In this document: positions 47,096 to 54,637 of the stretch, piece after piece
Numbering within the stretch: the first letter of the stretch is position 1
How the letters are laid out: each line of letters begins with the position of its first letter
DNA from: an uncultured Pelagibacteraceae bacterium
GTDB lineage: Bacteria > Pseudomonadota > Alphaproteobacteria > Pelagibacterales > Pelagibacteraceae
NCBI GenBank assembly: GCA_902583345.1
Contig: CACHVT010000002.1
Location: 1 to 64,000 of the forward strand
Direction of reading: 5' to 3'
Length of the DNA stretch: 64,000 nt
Translations under genes and position numbers: made by a program
The notes under the pieces: model-generated
Databases searched by the model: none
What the model was told of the DNA's origin: nothing
What the model saw: the letters and a program-made list of their open reading frames with translations, nothing else

Positions 47096-47563
47096 ATGCT
47101 TAAAAATAAATTTGTATCTTTTGTTCTTTTTGTTGTAGTAACTTTTTTAGCGTCTTTCATAGGACGTTTTGCGACAATATCATCAAAAGAACCCTGGTAT
47201 TCCTCTCTAAATAAATCTTTTTTAACTCCTCCTGATTGGATATTTGCTCCAGTTTGGACAACTCTTTATCTATTTATGGCAATCGCGATTTGGCATGCTT
47301 GGCATAAAAATAAAAAAAATTTTAATTTAGTATTTATTTATATTATTCATTTATTTTTTAATACAACTTGGAGTATAGTTTTTTTCGTATACCATAGCAT
47401 TTCTGTCGCATTAATAAATTTAATAATAGTAATACTTTTTATAATATATTTGATTTTAAGATATATAGATTTAAGTAAATTTAGTTTTTACTTAATGATT
47501 CCATATTTACTTTGGAGTTGTTATGCCTTAATTCTAAATTTAACCTTACTTATTTTAAATTAA
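47096..47563 (+). CDS. tspO: TspO/MBR tryptophan-rich sensory protein
   Basis: Five-helix outer/inner membrane protein (155 residues) that binds porphyrins and cholesterol-like ligands and is linked to oxygen and light responses. Motifs are PWYSSLNKSFLTPPDWIFAPVW (about 35-56; read as the conserved W-Y-LNKP-PP-W pattern) and WHAWHK. Start ATG 47096 is chosen; an ATG at 47081 is in frame, only 9 bp from the divergent SDR start. It is separated by one base from the FAD oxidoreductase. Confidence 0.9.
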   Translation: MLKNKFVSFVLFVVVTFLASFIGRFATISSKEPWYSSLNKSFLTPPDWIFAPVWTTLYLFMAIAIWHAWHKNKKNFNLVFIYIIHLFFNTTWSIVFFVYHSISVALINLIIVILFIIYLILRYIDLSKFSFYLMIPYLLWSCYALILNLTLLILN

Positions 47564-47564
47564 A

Positions 47565-48668
47565 ATGGATGATGTTGTAATAATAGGCGGTGGAATTATA
47601 GGTGCAGCGACGGCATATTTTTTGTCGAAAGAGGGACGCAAAGTTAAAGTCATAGAGCGAGACCCAACATATAAAAATGCTTCATTCCCTTTATCTCTTG
47701 GAGGTTTTAGAAGACAATTTTTTCAAAAAGAAAACATTATGCTTGGAAAATTTGCGAGAGAGTTTATTTATGAAATTCCTAATTTATTAAAAACAGATAA
47801 AAATCCAAATCCTACGGCAAGTATGGTCCCTAATGGATACTTGCTCTTATTTGGTCCAGAACATGCAGAAGAACAATATAAAGCTTTAGAAAATCACAAA
47901 GCATGTAATGCAGGCACTAAGAATATAAGAGGCAGTGAACTAAAAAAAATTTTTCCTTATATTAATGAAGAGGGAATTGAGACTGCAACATACACTGATG
48001 ATAAAAATGAAGGATGGATTGATCCATTTTTATTTCATAGCGCTTTAAAAAGTAAAGCAATAGAATTAGGTACAGAGTTTATAAAAGGTGAAGTCAAAAA
48101 CATAAATGAAATTAAAGCTAAAACTATAGTTTCTGCTGCGGGGTGTTGGACCAAAGAACTGCTGAACGATATACCAGTAGTACCTCAAAAACATACAGTC
48201 TTTAGAGTAAAATGTCCTAAACATATTCCTGAGATGCCTTTAACTGGTGACCTAACAACAGGAGTTTATTGGAGGCCAGAGGGCAAAGAGTATCTAGCTG
48301 GATCCCCAAAATCTGTTTTTGATGCTGAAGATTTAGAACCTGCGTGGCATGACTTCGAAGAATTAGTTTGGCCAGCATTAGCAAAAAGAATACCTGCTTT
48401 TGAAGAACTTAAATTAACTGGAGGTTGGGCAGGATACTATGATTGCAATAAACTTGATAATAACGCAGTTGTTGGAAAGCATCCAAAATATAAAAATGTT
48501 TATATGGCTTCAGGCTTCACTGGAAGAGGCCTAATGCAAGCACCAGGTATTGGAAGAGCTCTAACGGAACTTATAACAACAGGTTCATATCAATCAATAG
48601 ATATAAGTTGCTTTGGTGTAGAAAGAGTCCTGCAAAAAAATGCCAGGCATGAACCTTATGTTCTTTAA
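47565..48668 (+). CDS. DAO-family FAD-dependent oxidoreductase
   Basis: D-amino-acid/sarcosine oxidase-type flavoprotein of 367 residues. The FAD motif is VIIGGGIIGAATAYFLSKEG (residues 4-23) followed by VIERDP; the closing SGFTGRGLMQAPGIGRALTELI contacts FAD. Catalysis would oxidise an amine or N-methyl amino acid. No covalent-flavin cysteine can be assigned with confidence. It abuts a 2OG oxygenase gene with no gap and heads a five- to six-gene plus-strand run ending in a ureohydrolase and aldehyde dehydrogenase, which suggests amine catabolism. Confidence 0.85.
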   Translation: MDDVVIIGGGIIGAATAYFLSKEGRKVKVIERDPTYKNASFPLSLGGFRRQFFQKENIMLGKFAREFIYEIPNLLKTDKNPNPTASMVPNGYLLLFGPEHAEEQYKALENHKACNAGTKNIRGSELKKIFPYINEEGIETATYTDDKNEGWIDPFLFHSALKSKAIELGTEFIKGEVKNINEIKAKTIVSAAGCWTKELLNDIPVVPQKHTVFRVKCPKHIPEMPLTGDLTTGVYWRPEGKEYLAGSPKSVFDAEDLEPAWHDFEELVWPALAKRIPAFEELKLTGGWAGYYDCNKLDNNAVVGKHPKYKNVYMASGFTGRGLMQAPGIGRALTELITTGSYQSIDISCFGVERVLQKNARHEPYVL

Positions 48669-49370
48669 ATGAGTAAAATCTATAATTTTTTTCCACTATC
48701 AATTTATCGAGGAAAACTTGAATTATCCGCAAATATTAAAAAAGAAATGATAGATGAAATAGTCATAATGAAAAAAACATCCGATAAAGGCTTAAAACCA
48801 ACCCAAAACGCTTGGACAGGAGATACACATGGACATGAATATTTATTTCAGAATAAAAAATTTGATTTTTTTTATAAAGAAGTGGAAAAGCATATAATGA
48901 AGTATATGGAACATTTTGATTTAGATATTAGCAAACTAGAGTTTTATTTTCAAAGATCATGGGCAACACTATCTAATTCAAAAGAACATATTTCAACGCA
49001 TAATCATTCTCAATCAAATTTATCTTTTGCATATTATTTAAAAAAAAAACCTGGAGATTCACCATTAGTTTTGATAGATACATCTAAACATAATGAATTT
49101 ATTCCACAATTATTTACTTCTCCTTCTGTTAATAGAAGTAAAATTTTTAAAAAAAGAACAATTATGAATATACCAAGAATTAATATTGAAACTGAAGAGG
49201 ATGATATAATTATATTTCCATCAAAAACTCTTCATGGAACAGAAAAAAATATTAATAACAATGAAAGGATATCAATTTCAGCAGATATATCTGTTTTAGC
49301 AAAAGAATCTAAAAATTTGGAACATTTAACACCTCCATTCTCCGAGTGGAAAAAATTTAACAATATATGA
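48669..49370 (+). CDS. Putative 2OG-Fe(II) oxygenase (PF13759-like)
   Basis: 233-residue protein with FPLSIYRGKL near the start and RSWATLS...HISTHNHSQSNLSFAYYL in the core. Candidate iron ligands are His111/His113 and His189 (KTLHG), and Arg200 could bind the 2OG carboxylate. This is the double-stranded beta-helix pattern of the 'putative 2OG-Fe(II) oxygenase' family (TIGR02466). Substrate unknown. The last four bases overlap the start of a 41-residue membrane-protein gene. A second, distant member of the same fold is encoded at 62745-63389. Confidence 0.75.
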   Translation: MSKIYNFFPLSIYRGKLELSANIKKEMIDEIVIMKKTSDKGLKPTQNAWTGDTHGHEYLFQNKKFDFFYKEVEKHIMKYMEHFDLDISKLEFYFQRSWATLSNSKEHISTHNHSQSNLSFAYYLKKKPGDSPLVLIDTSKHNEFIPQLFTSPSVNRSKIFKKRTIMNIPRINIETEEDDIIIFPSKTLHGTEKNINNNERISISADISVLAKESKNLEHLTPPFSEWKKFNNI

Positions 49371-49492
49371 AAAATAAAAAAAAAAGATCTGCAAAATCTG
49401 CTGAAAAAATACTTGTAGGCTGGAGAAAATTGATGCCTTTTTATTACGCTACTGCTATTATTATCGTATTAATAATTGCATTTTTTGTGTGA
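49367..49492 (+). CDS. 41-residue single-pass membrane protein
   Basis: ATG 49367 overlaps the oxygenase stop (ATGA) and the frame runs to TGA at 49490-49492. The predicted protein has a strongly basic start (about residues 2-21, with lysines and arginines) and one C-terminal membrane helix (AIIIVLIIAFFV, 30-41), like a tail-anchored or signal-anchor peptide. It resembles in layout, not sequence, the 50-residue protein after the other oxygenase gene. No known family. Confidence 0.6.
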   Translation: MKNKKKRSAKSAEKILVGWRKLMPFYYATAIIIVLIIAFFV

Positions 49493-49530
49493 TATAAAAA
49501 AACTTTAAAAGGGTAAAAGGTAATCAATAT

Positions 49531-50040
49531 ATGAAACTTCATATAGGTGGCAAAACACCCAAAGAGGGTTGGAAAATACTTAATATACAAAAGTTCGATG
49601 GTGTTGATTATGTTGGTGACCTTTCAGATTTAACTCAGTTTTCGGAAAATTCTTTTAATGAAATATATGCGAGTCATGTTTTGGAGCATGTAGGTCAAAG
49701 AAAAGTTAAACAAACATTATTAGGTATAAATAGAGTTTTAACAAAAGAGGGAAAACTTTATATCTCCGTTCCTGATATGGATATTTTATGCAAAATGTTT
49801 ATTGATAAAAAAGCAGGTGGATCGGCAAAGTTTGATGTCATGAGAATGATATTTGGTGGTCAAACAGATCAGCATGATTTTCATTATTTTGGATGGAATT
49901 TTCAGTTTTTGAAAGCTTATTTAGAGGGTACAAATTTTAGAAAGATTGAACAAGTTAAATCGTTTGATTTATTTAACGATAGCAGTGACGTTAAACTTTT
50001 TGGTTTCCCTATAAGCTTAAATGTCATTGCATATAAATAA
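49531..50040 (+). CDS. SAM-dependent methyltransferase (class I)
   Basis: 169 residues of the COG4627-type predicted methyltransferase. It begins directly with a reduced motif I (MKLHIGGKTPKEGWKILNI) and has the Rossmann-type segments VGDLSDLTQF, the post-motif YASHVLEHV and LYISVPDMD. This family includes lipid- and small-molecule methyltransferases. A run AAAGGT lies before the start. It overlaps the ureohydrolase ATG by one base (TAATGA). Substrate unknown. Confidence 0.75.
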   Translation: MKLHIGGKTPKEGWKILNIQKFDGVDYVGDLSDLTQFSENSFNEIYASHVLEHVGQRKVKQTLLGINRVLTKEGKLYISVPDMDILCKMFIDKKAGGSAKFDVMRMIFGGQTDQHDFHYFGWNFQFLKAYLEGTNFRKIEQVKSFDLFNDSSDVKLFGFPISLNVIAYK

Positions 50041-50993
50041 TGAAAAAAAAAATAATTCAGCCCGTCATGGGAACAAAAGTTCCAAGATATGCTGGCCCAA
50101 ATACCTTTGCTAGATTGCCAGAAATTAGAGATGTAGATTATTGCGATGTAGCTATTGTTGGTATCCCATTTGATGCTGGAACAAGTTATAGACCAGGAGC
50201 AAGATTTGGTCCTCAAAGCATCAGACAAGCTTCACGACATTTAAGAACTAATTACCATCCAAATTACGATGTTGAACCTTTTAAAGTACAACAAGTTGCT
50301 GATGCAGGAGATATAGCATGTAACCCATTTAATATTGATGAAGCAATAAAACAAATAGAAAAAGGAGCAACTGAACTATTACAGAAAGTTGGAGGCATTA
50401 TTAGCATGGGAGGTGACCATACAATTGCTTTTCCCCTGCTAAAATCGATTAATAAAATTAATAAAGGGCCAGTGGCACTTGTACATTTCGACGCTCATCT
50501 AGATACATGGGACACATATTTTGGCGCACCATATACGCATGGAACACCATTTAGAAGAGCTAGAGAAGAAAATTTATTTTTAGATGATGCATCAATGCAT
50601 GTTGGTATAAGAGGACCTCTCTACAGCAGAGAAGATCTAAAAAATGATGCGAGTTTTGGATTTAAAATAATTCATTGTGATGAATTTCAAACAGAAGGAA
50701 TTGATAAAATTGTTCAAAGAATAAGAAAAAGAGTTGGAAATAATCCACTTTATTTATCTATAGATATTGATGTTTTAGATCCAGCACATGCTCCCGGCAC
50801 AGGTACTCCGGAAATTGCAGGTATGACAACAAGAGAAATAGTTAATGTGTTGAGAGGACTTTCAGGAATGAACTTAATCTCAGCAGATGTAGTTGAGGTT
50901 GCGCCAGCTTATGATCACGCCGAACTAACGTCTTTGGCGGCTGCTACAATAATTTATGAATTGACAAATTTATTTGCAAATAAAAAACTTTAG
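50040..50993 (+). CDS. speB: Agmatinase-family ureohydrolase (agmatinase/guanidinobutyrase type)
   Basis: Binuclear-Mn ureohydrolase that releases urea from a guanidino compound. All six metal ligands are present: His127 (GGDHT), Asp151, His153 and Asp155 (FDAHLD), Asp242 and Asp244 (DIDVLDPAHAPG). The N-terminal PNTFARLPEI and SYRPGARFGP segments are those of agmatinase and guanidinobutyrase. Length is 317. Substrate (agmatine, 4-guanidinobutyrate, other) cannot be settled from motifs. The oxidase upstream and dehydrogenase downstream suggest a guanidino or polyamine breakdown route rather than biosynthesis. Confidence 0.88.
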   Translation: MKKKIIQPVMGTKVPRYAGPNTFARLPEIRDVDYCDVAIVGIPFDAGTSYRPGARFGPQSIRQASRHLRTNYHPNYDVEPFKVQQVADAGDIACNPFNIDEAIKQIEKGATELLQKVGGIISMGGDHTIAFPLLKSINKINKGPVALVHFDAHLDTWDTYFGAPYTHGTPFRRAREENLFLDDASMHVGIRGPLYSREDLKNDASFGFKIIHCDEFQTEGIDKIVQRIRKRVGNNPLYLSIDIDVLDPAHAPGTGTPEIAGMTTREIVNVLRGLSGMNLISADVVEVAPAYDHAELTSLAAATIIYELTNLFANKKL

Positions 50994-51007
50994 GTTAAAT
51001 TCCCTTG

Positions 51008-52441
51008 ATGCTGGATAAAAAGAATTTTTATATTGATGGAAAATGGGTATCTCCAATTGAACCAAGGAGCTATAAAGTTATTGATCCATCGAATGAAAAG
51101 CCATGTGCCGAGATCTCTCTAGGTGGAAAAAAAGATATAGATAAAGCTGTAAGCGCAGCCAAAAAAGCATTTGAAACTTGGGCTTTTTCTAAAAAAGAGG
51201 AGAGACTAGATCTTTTAGAGAAATTGTATGTAGTTTATAAAAAAAGATGGGCAGAAATGGCAAAACTCATAACTCTTGAGATGGGAGCACCAATGAAATT
51301 TTCAACCGAGATGCAAGCTGCAACAGGAGCAAGTCATATTAAATCTTTTAAAAATATTTTAAAAGATTTTAAATTTGAAAAAGATTTAGGAGAGGAGAAA
51401 AATAATCAAAAATTATTGTATGAACCAAAAGGCGTATGTGCCCTAATTACACCATGGAATTGGCCAATAAATCAAGTCAACTTAAAAGTAATTCCTGCAC
51501 TAGCGTCGGCGTGTACTGTTGTATTAAAACCATCTGAGATAGCACCTTTGTCATCTATGCTGCTCGCAGAAATGATTGATGAAGTAAATTTTCCATCTGG
51601 AGTTTTTAATTTAGTTAATGGAGATGGAGCTGAAACTGGCGATGCTTTAACTAGTCATCCAGACATTGATATGATTTCATTTACTGGTTCAACAAGAGCT
51701 GGAGCATTAATTTCCCAAAATGCTGCAAAAGACTTTAAAAGAATAAGTTTAGAACTAGGAGGAAAAGGGGCAAATATAATCTTTAAAGACGCAGACCAAG
51801 ATGCTGTTGCTCGAGGCGTCCAAAGATGTTTTAGAAACTCAGGTCAATCTTGTAATGCTCCCACTAGAATGTTAGTTGAAAAATCAATTTATAATGAAAC
51901 TGTTGAAAAAGTAAAAGAGTTAGCAAATAATACAAAAGTAGACTCTCCTCTAAAAGATGGTGATCATATCGGTCCGGTTGTTTCAGAAATACAATTTAAT
52001 AAAATTCAAGATTTAATTCAGAAAGGAATAGATGAAGGTGCAAAATTGGTCGTAGGAGGAACTGGTAAACCAAAAGGTTTTGAAAAAGGATATTATGTAA
52101 AACCGACAGTTTTTGCCGATGTTAATAATAATATGGAAATTGCCAGAACTGAAATTTTTGGTCCTGTTTTATCAATAATCCCTTTTGAAAATGAAGAAGA
52201 TGCAATTTCTATAGCTAATGATACCCCATATGGTTTAACAAACTACATTCAAACTCAAGATAAAGAAAAAGTTAAAAGAGTTGCCAGAAAATTAAGATCT
52301 GGAATGGTAGATGTGAATGGAGTTGGTATAGCTGTAGCTTCTCCTTTTGGTGGATATAAACATTCAGGTATCGGAAGGGAAGCTGGAACTGAAGGTTTAA
52401 TAGAGTTTTTAGAGGTTAAAACCGTTGGTGGCTGGAACTAA
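51008..52441 (+). CDS. NAD(P)-dependent aldehyde dehydrogenase
   Basis: ALDH superfamily enzyme of 477 residues. Motifs are TPWNWPINQ, KPSEIAPLS, FTGSTRAG, ELGGKGANII (catalytic Glu), GQSCNAPTR (nucleophile Cys282), EIFGPVL and SPFGGYKHSGIGRE. The start is ATG 51008, preferred to TTG 51005. It lies 14 bp after the ureohydrolase gene and could oxidise the aldehyde released from an amine. It overlaps the next gene's 3' end by four bp, tail to tail. Confidence 0.9.
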   Translation: MLDKKNFYIDGKWVSPIEPRSYKVIDPSNEKPCAEISLGGKKDIDKAVSAAKKAFETWAFSKKEERLDLLEKLYVVYKKRWAEMAKLITLEMGAPMKFSTEMQAATGASHIKSFKNILKDFKFEKDLGEEKNNQKLLYEPKGVCALITPWNWPINQVNLKVIPALASACTVVLKPSEIAPLSSMLLAEMIDEVNFPSGVFNLVNGDGAETGDALTSHPDIDMISFTGSTRAGALISQNAAKDFKRISLELGGKGANIIFKDADQDAVARGVQRCFRNSGQSCNAPTRMLVEKSIYNETVEKVKELANNTKVDSPLKDGDHIGPVVSEIQFNKIQDLIQKGIDEGAKLVVGGTGKPKGFEKGYYVKPTVFADVNNNMEIARTEIFGPVLSIIPFENEEDAISIANDTPYGLTNYIQTQDKEKVKRVARKLRSGMVDVNGVGIAVASPFGGYKHSGIGREAGTEGLIEFLEVKTVGGWN

Positions 52442-53628
52442 TTATTAGTAGATTTTTTTTTAATTCCCTCAAGTAAACTCAAACATTTTTTTAATTCGTT
52501 TAACTTTATATATTCATCAACTTTATGAGCTTGTTCTATAGAGCCAGGACCACAAACGACAGTACTAATACCAATTTCTTGAAATAGACCAGCTTCAGTT
52601 CCAAACGAAACTACCTCTCTAGAATTGTCACCTGTTATACTAGAAATTAATTCACATGCTTCAGATTTTTCGTGACGATCGAATCCAATTATTTCTCCAA
52701 TAATTTCTTTTTTGATCGAAGACTTTGGATAAACTTTTTTCATTTCTGGCAACAATTCTTTACTTACGAATTGATCTATCTCTGCGTTAACAAATATTCC
52801 ATCTTCTTTGATTACTGGTCTTAGTTCCCAATCTACTCTACATCTATCTGCAATTACATTTCTTGCTATACCTCCAGAAATACCACCAATTTGAAGTGTC
52901 GTATAGGGTGGGGTAAAAATAGAGTTTTTAGGAGCTTTGTCTTTAAGAACTTTTCTAATCTTTAATAATTTATCTACAAATCTCGCTGCATACTCAACAG
53001 CATTTACTCCTTTATCGGGTGCTGAGCCATGGCCAGCTAAACCCTCGAAGTGTGTAGTGTATTCATAACATCCTTTATGGGCATCGATAATTTTCATATT
53101 TGTTGGTTCCCCAACAATACAAATGCCGTTTTTAATACCTTTTTTTTTTAATTCTTCAATTAAAATTGGAGCACCTTGGCATGCAGTTTCTTCATCAAAT
53201 GTAAACGAAAAATGAATATCTCTATTTAAATTAGATTTTGAATATATGGGAGCATAGGCTAATGTGCATGCAATAAAACCTTTCATATCACATGAACCTC
53301 TGCCGTAAAGTTTATCATCTTTAATAGTTGCCTTAAAGGGATCTGTAGACCAACTTTTAGAAACTGGGACAACGTCTGTATGGCCCGAGAGTATAATTGG
53401 ACTTTTTCCGTTAGATTTCTTTGCTTTAATAGTTGCAAATAAATTAACTCTTTTTTTTTCTTGATCGTATGTTTTAAAAGATTCTGCTCCTAATTTATTG
53501 AGAATTTTTTCACAGTAATCAATTAAAGAACTATTATCTTCGCCTGAAATTGTTTTGAACGCTATCAAATCCGATAGTATTTTAATTGAATTTTCATATA
53601 ATGTTTCTAAATTATTTTCTGTACTCAT
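52438..53628 (-). CDS. argE: M20 family deacetylase, acetylornithine deacetylase-like
   Basis: Zn-dependent M20 peptidase/deacylase of 396 residues. Metal motifs are SGHTDVVP (His), GRGSCDMKG (Asp), TFDEETACQG (catalytic Glu), VGEP and, at the end, FGTEAGLFQ and GPGSIEQAHKVDEY (His). The whole resembles ArgE, which makes ornithine from N-acetylornithine, but related deacylases (DapE, other N-acyl amino acid hydrolases) share motifs. Start ATG 53628 is chosen over a TTG at 53640. No other arg genes are adjacent. Confidence 0.85.
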   Translation of the reverse strand: MSTENNLETLYENSIKILSDLIAFKTISGEDNSSLIDYCEKILNKLGAESFKTYDQEKKRVNLFATIKAKKSNGKSPIILSGHTDVVPVSKSWSTDPFKATIKDDKLYGRGSCDMKGFIACTLAYAPIYSKSNLNRDIHFSFTFDEETACQGAPILIEELKKKGIKNGICIVGEPTNMKIIDAHKGCYEYTTHFEGLAGHGSAPDKGVNAVEYAARFVDKLLKIRKVLKDKAPKNSIFTPPYTTLQIGGISGGIARNVIADRCRVDWELRPVIKEDGIFVNAEIDQFVSKELLPEMKKVYPKSSIKKEIIGEIIGFDRHEKSEACELISSITGDNSREVVSFGTEAGLFQEIGISTVVCGPGSIEQAHKVDEYIKLNELKKCLSLLEGIKKKSTNN

Positions 53629-53655
53629 ATTTAATATCAATTATATATTAAATTC

Positions 53656-53997
53656 ATGAAAGAACAAATAACCTACGATACATTTGACAAAGTAGATATC
53701 CGACTTGGTACAGTAATATCTGTAAAAAAAAACGAAAAAGCAAGAAAACCTTCGCTAGTAGTAGAAGTAGACTTTGGAAATGATATCGGAATAAAACAAT
53801 CATCTGCTCAAATTACGCATTACTATAATGAGGAAAATTTATTAGGAAAACAAGTTATCGGTGTCTGTAACTTTCCTGAAAAAAATATTGCAGGTGTTAA
53901 ATCACAAGTGTTGATACTTGGATCTATAGATAAAGAGGGAAAAGTGACTTTGGTTCATCCATCTCAAAAAGCTGAAAACGGTTTGCCAATAGCTTAA
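53656..53997 (+). CDS. csaA: CsaA-like tRNA-binding domain protein
   Basis: 113-residue single OB-fold (tRNA_bind/CsaA) protein. The domain motif is DKVDIRLGTVISVKKNEKAR near the start, followed by GIKQSSAQIT, LLGKQVIGVCNFPEKNIAGVKSQVLILG (read as short segments) and a final GLPI. In Bacillus, CsaA has secretion chaperone-like activity; the fold also binds tRNA. Divergent from argE with 27 bp between starts and four bases before the LysE transporter gene. Confidence 0.9.
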   Translation: MKEQITYDTFDKVDIRLGTVISVKKNEKARKPSLVVEVDFGNDIGIKQSSAQITHYYNEENLLGKQVIGVCNFPEKNIAGVKSQVLILGSIDKEGKVTLVHPSQKAENGLPIA

Positions 53998-54001
53998 CTT
54001 C

Positions 54002-54592
54002 ATGCATCCAGAGCTTTTGTCGTTGTCATTATTTATGCTTGGTACAAGTTGTTCACCTGGTCCAAACAACATCGTAGCGTCCTATTCAGGTTTTAATTTT
54101 GGAGTAGCAAAAACCTTTCCTCATATGTTAGGTGTAATTTTTGGATTTACTTCCGTAGTATGTGTATTAAATTTTGGTTTAATCAATATTTTTAAGCTTT
54201 ATCCATTAATTCAGGAGATACTGAAAATTTCAGGATCAATTTTTTTAGTATACTTAGCTTATAAAATAGCGTTTTCTAAAAATATAAAAGAAAACAAAAA
54301 AGAAAATCCAGTTAAATTTTTAGAAACATTTTTTTTTCAATTTTTAAATCCCAAAGGAGTGATTGTTGCAATAATAATTGTTTCTACCTATGTGGAAAGT
54401 GGAAGTAATTTTGTAAATTATTCATTTTGGGTTATTCTAGTCTCATTCATTTGTGCGTTAATAAGTATTACTTTTTGGACTTTTGTTGGTAAGTTTTTTA
54501 GAAGATTTGCGACAAATGAGAAATTTATTAAAGTATTTAATTATGTTATGTCATCTCTCTTATTGGCTTGTATTGCAACATTTTACTTATAA
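54002..54592 (+). CDS. LysE/RhtB-family amino-acid exporter
   Basis: Six-helix integral membrane protein of 196 residues. The first helix ends in SPGPNNIVASYSG, the LysE/RhtB signature, and FFFQFLNPKGVIVAI opens the second half. Members export amino acids such as lysine, homoserine or threonine. It follows the CsaA gene by four bases and is followed by a 45-bp gap before acnA. Substrate unknown. Confidence 0.88.
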   Translation: MHPELLSLSLFMLGTSCSPGPNNIVASYSGFNFGVAKTFPHMLGVIFGFTSVVCVLNFGLINIFKLYPLIQEILKISGSIFLVYLAYKIAFSKNIKENKKENPVKFLETFFFQFLNPKGVIVAIIIVSTYVESGSNFVNYSFWVILVSFICALISITFWTFVGKFFRRFATNEKFIKVFNYVMSSLLLACIATFYL

Positions 54593-54637
54593 TTTAGTTT
54601 CATAATTTAGCCGAAATAAACTATAAAATATAAGTTT

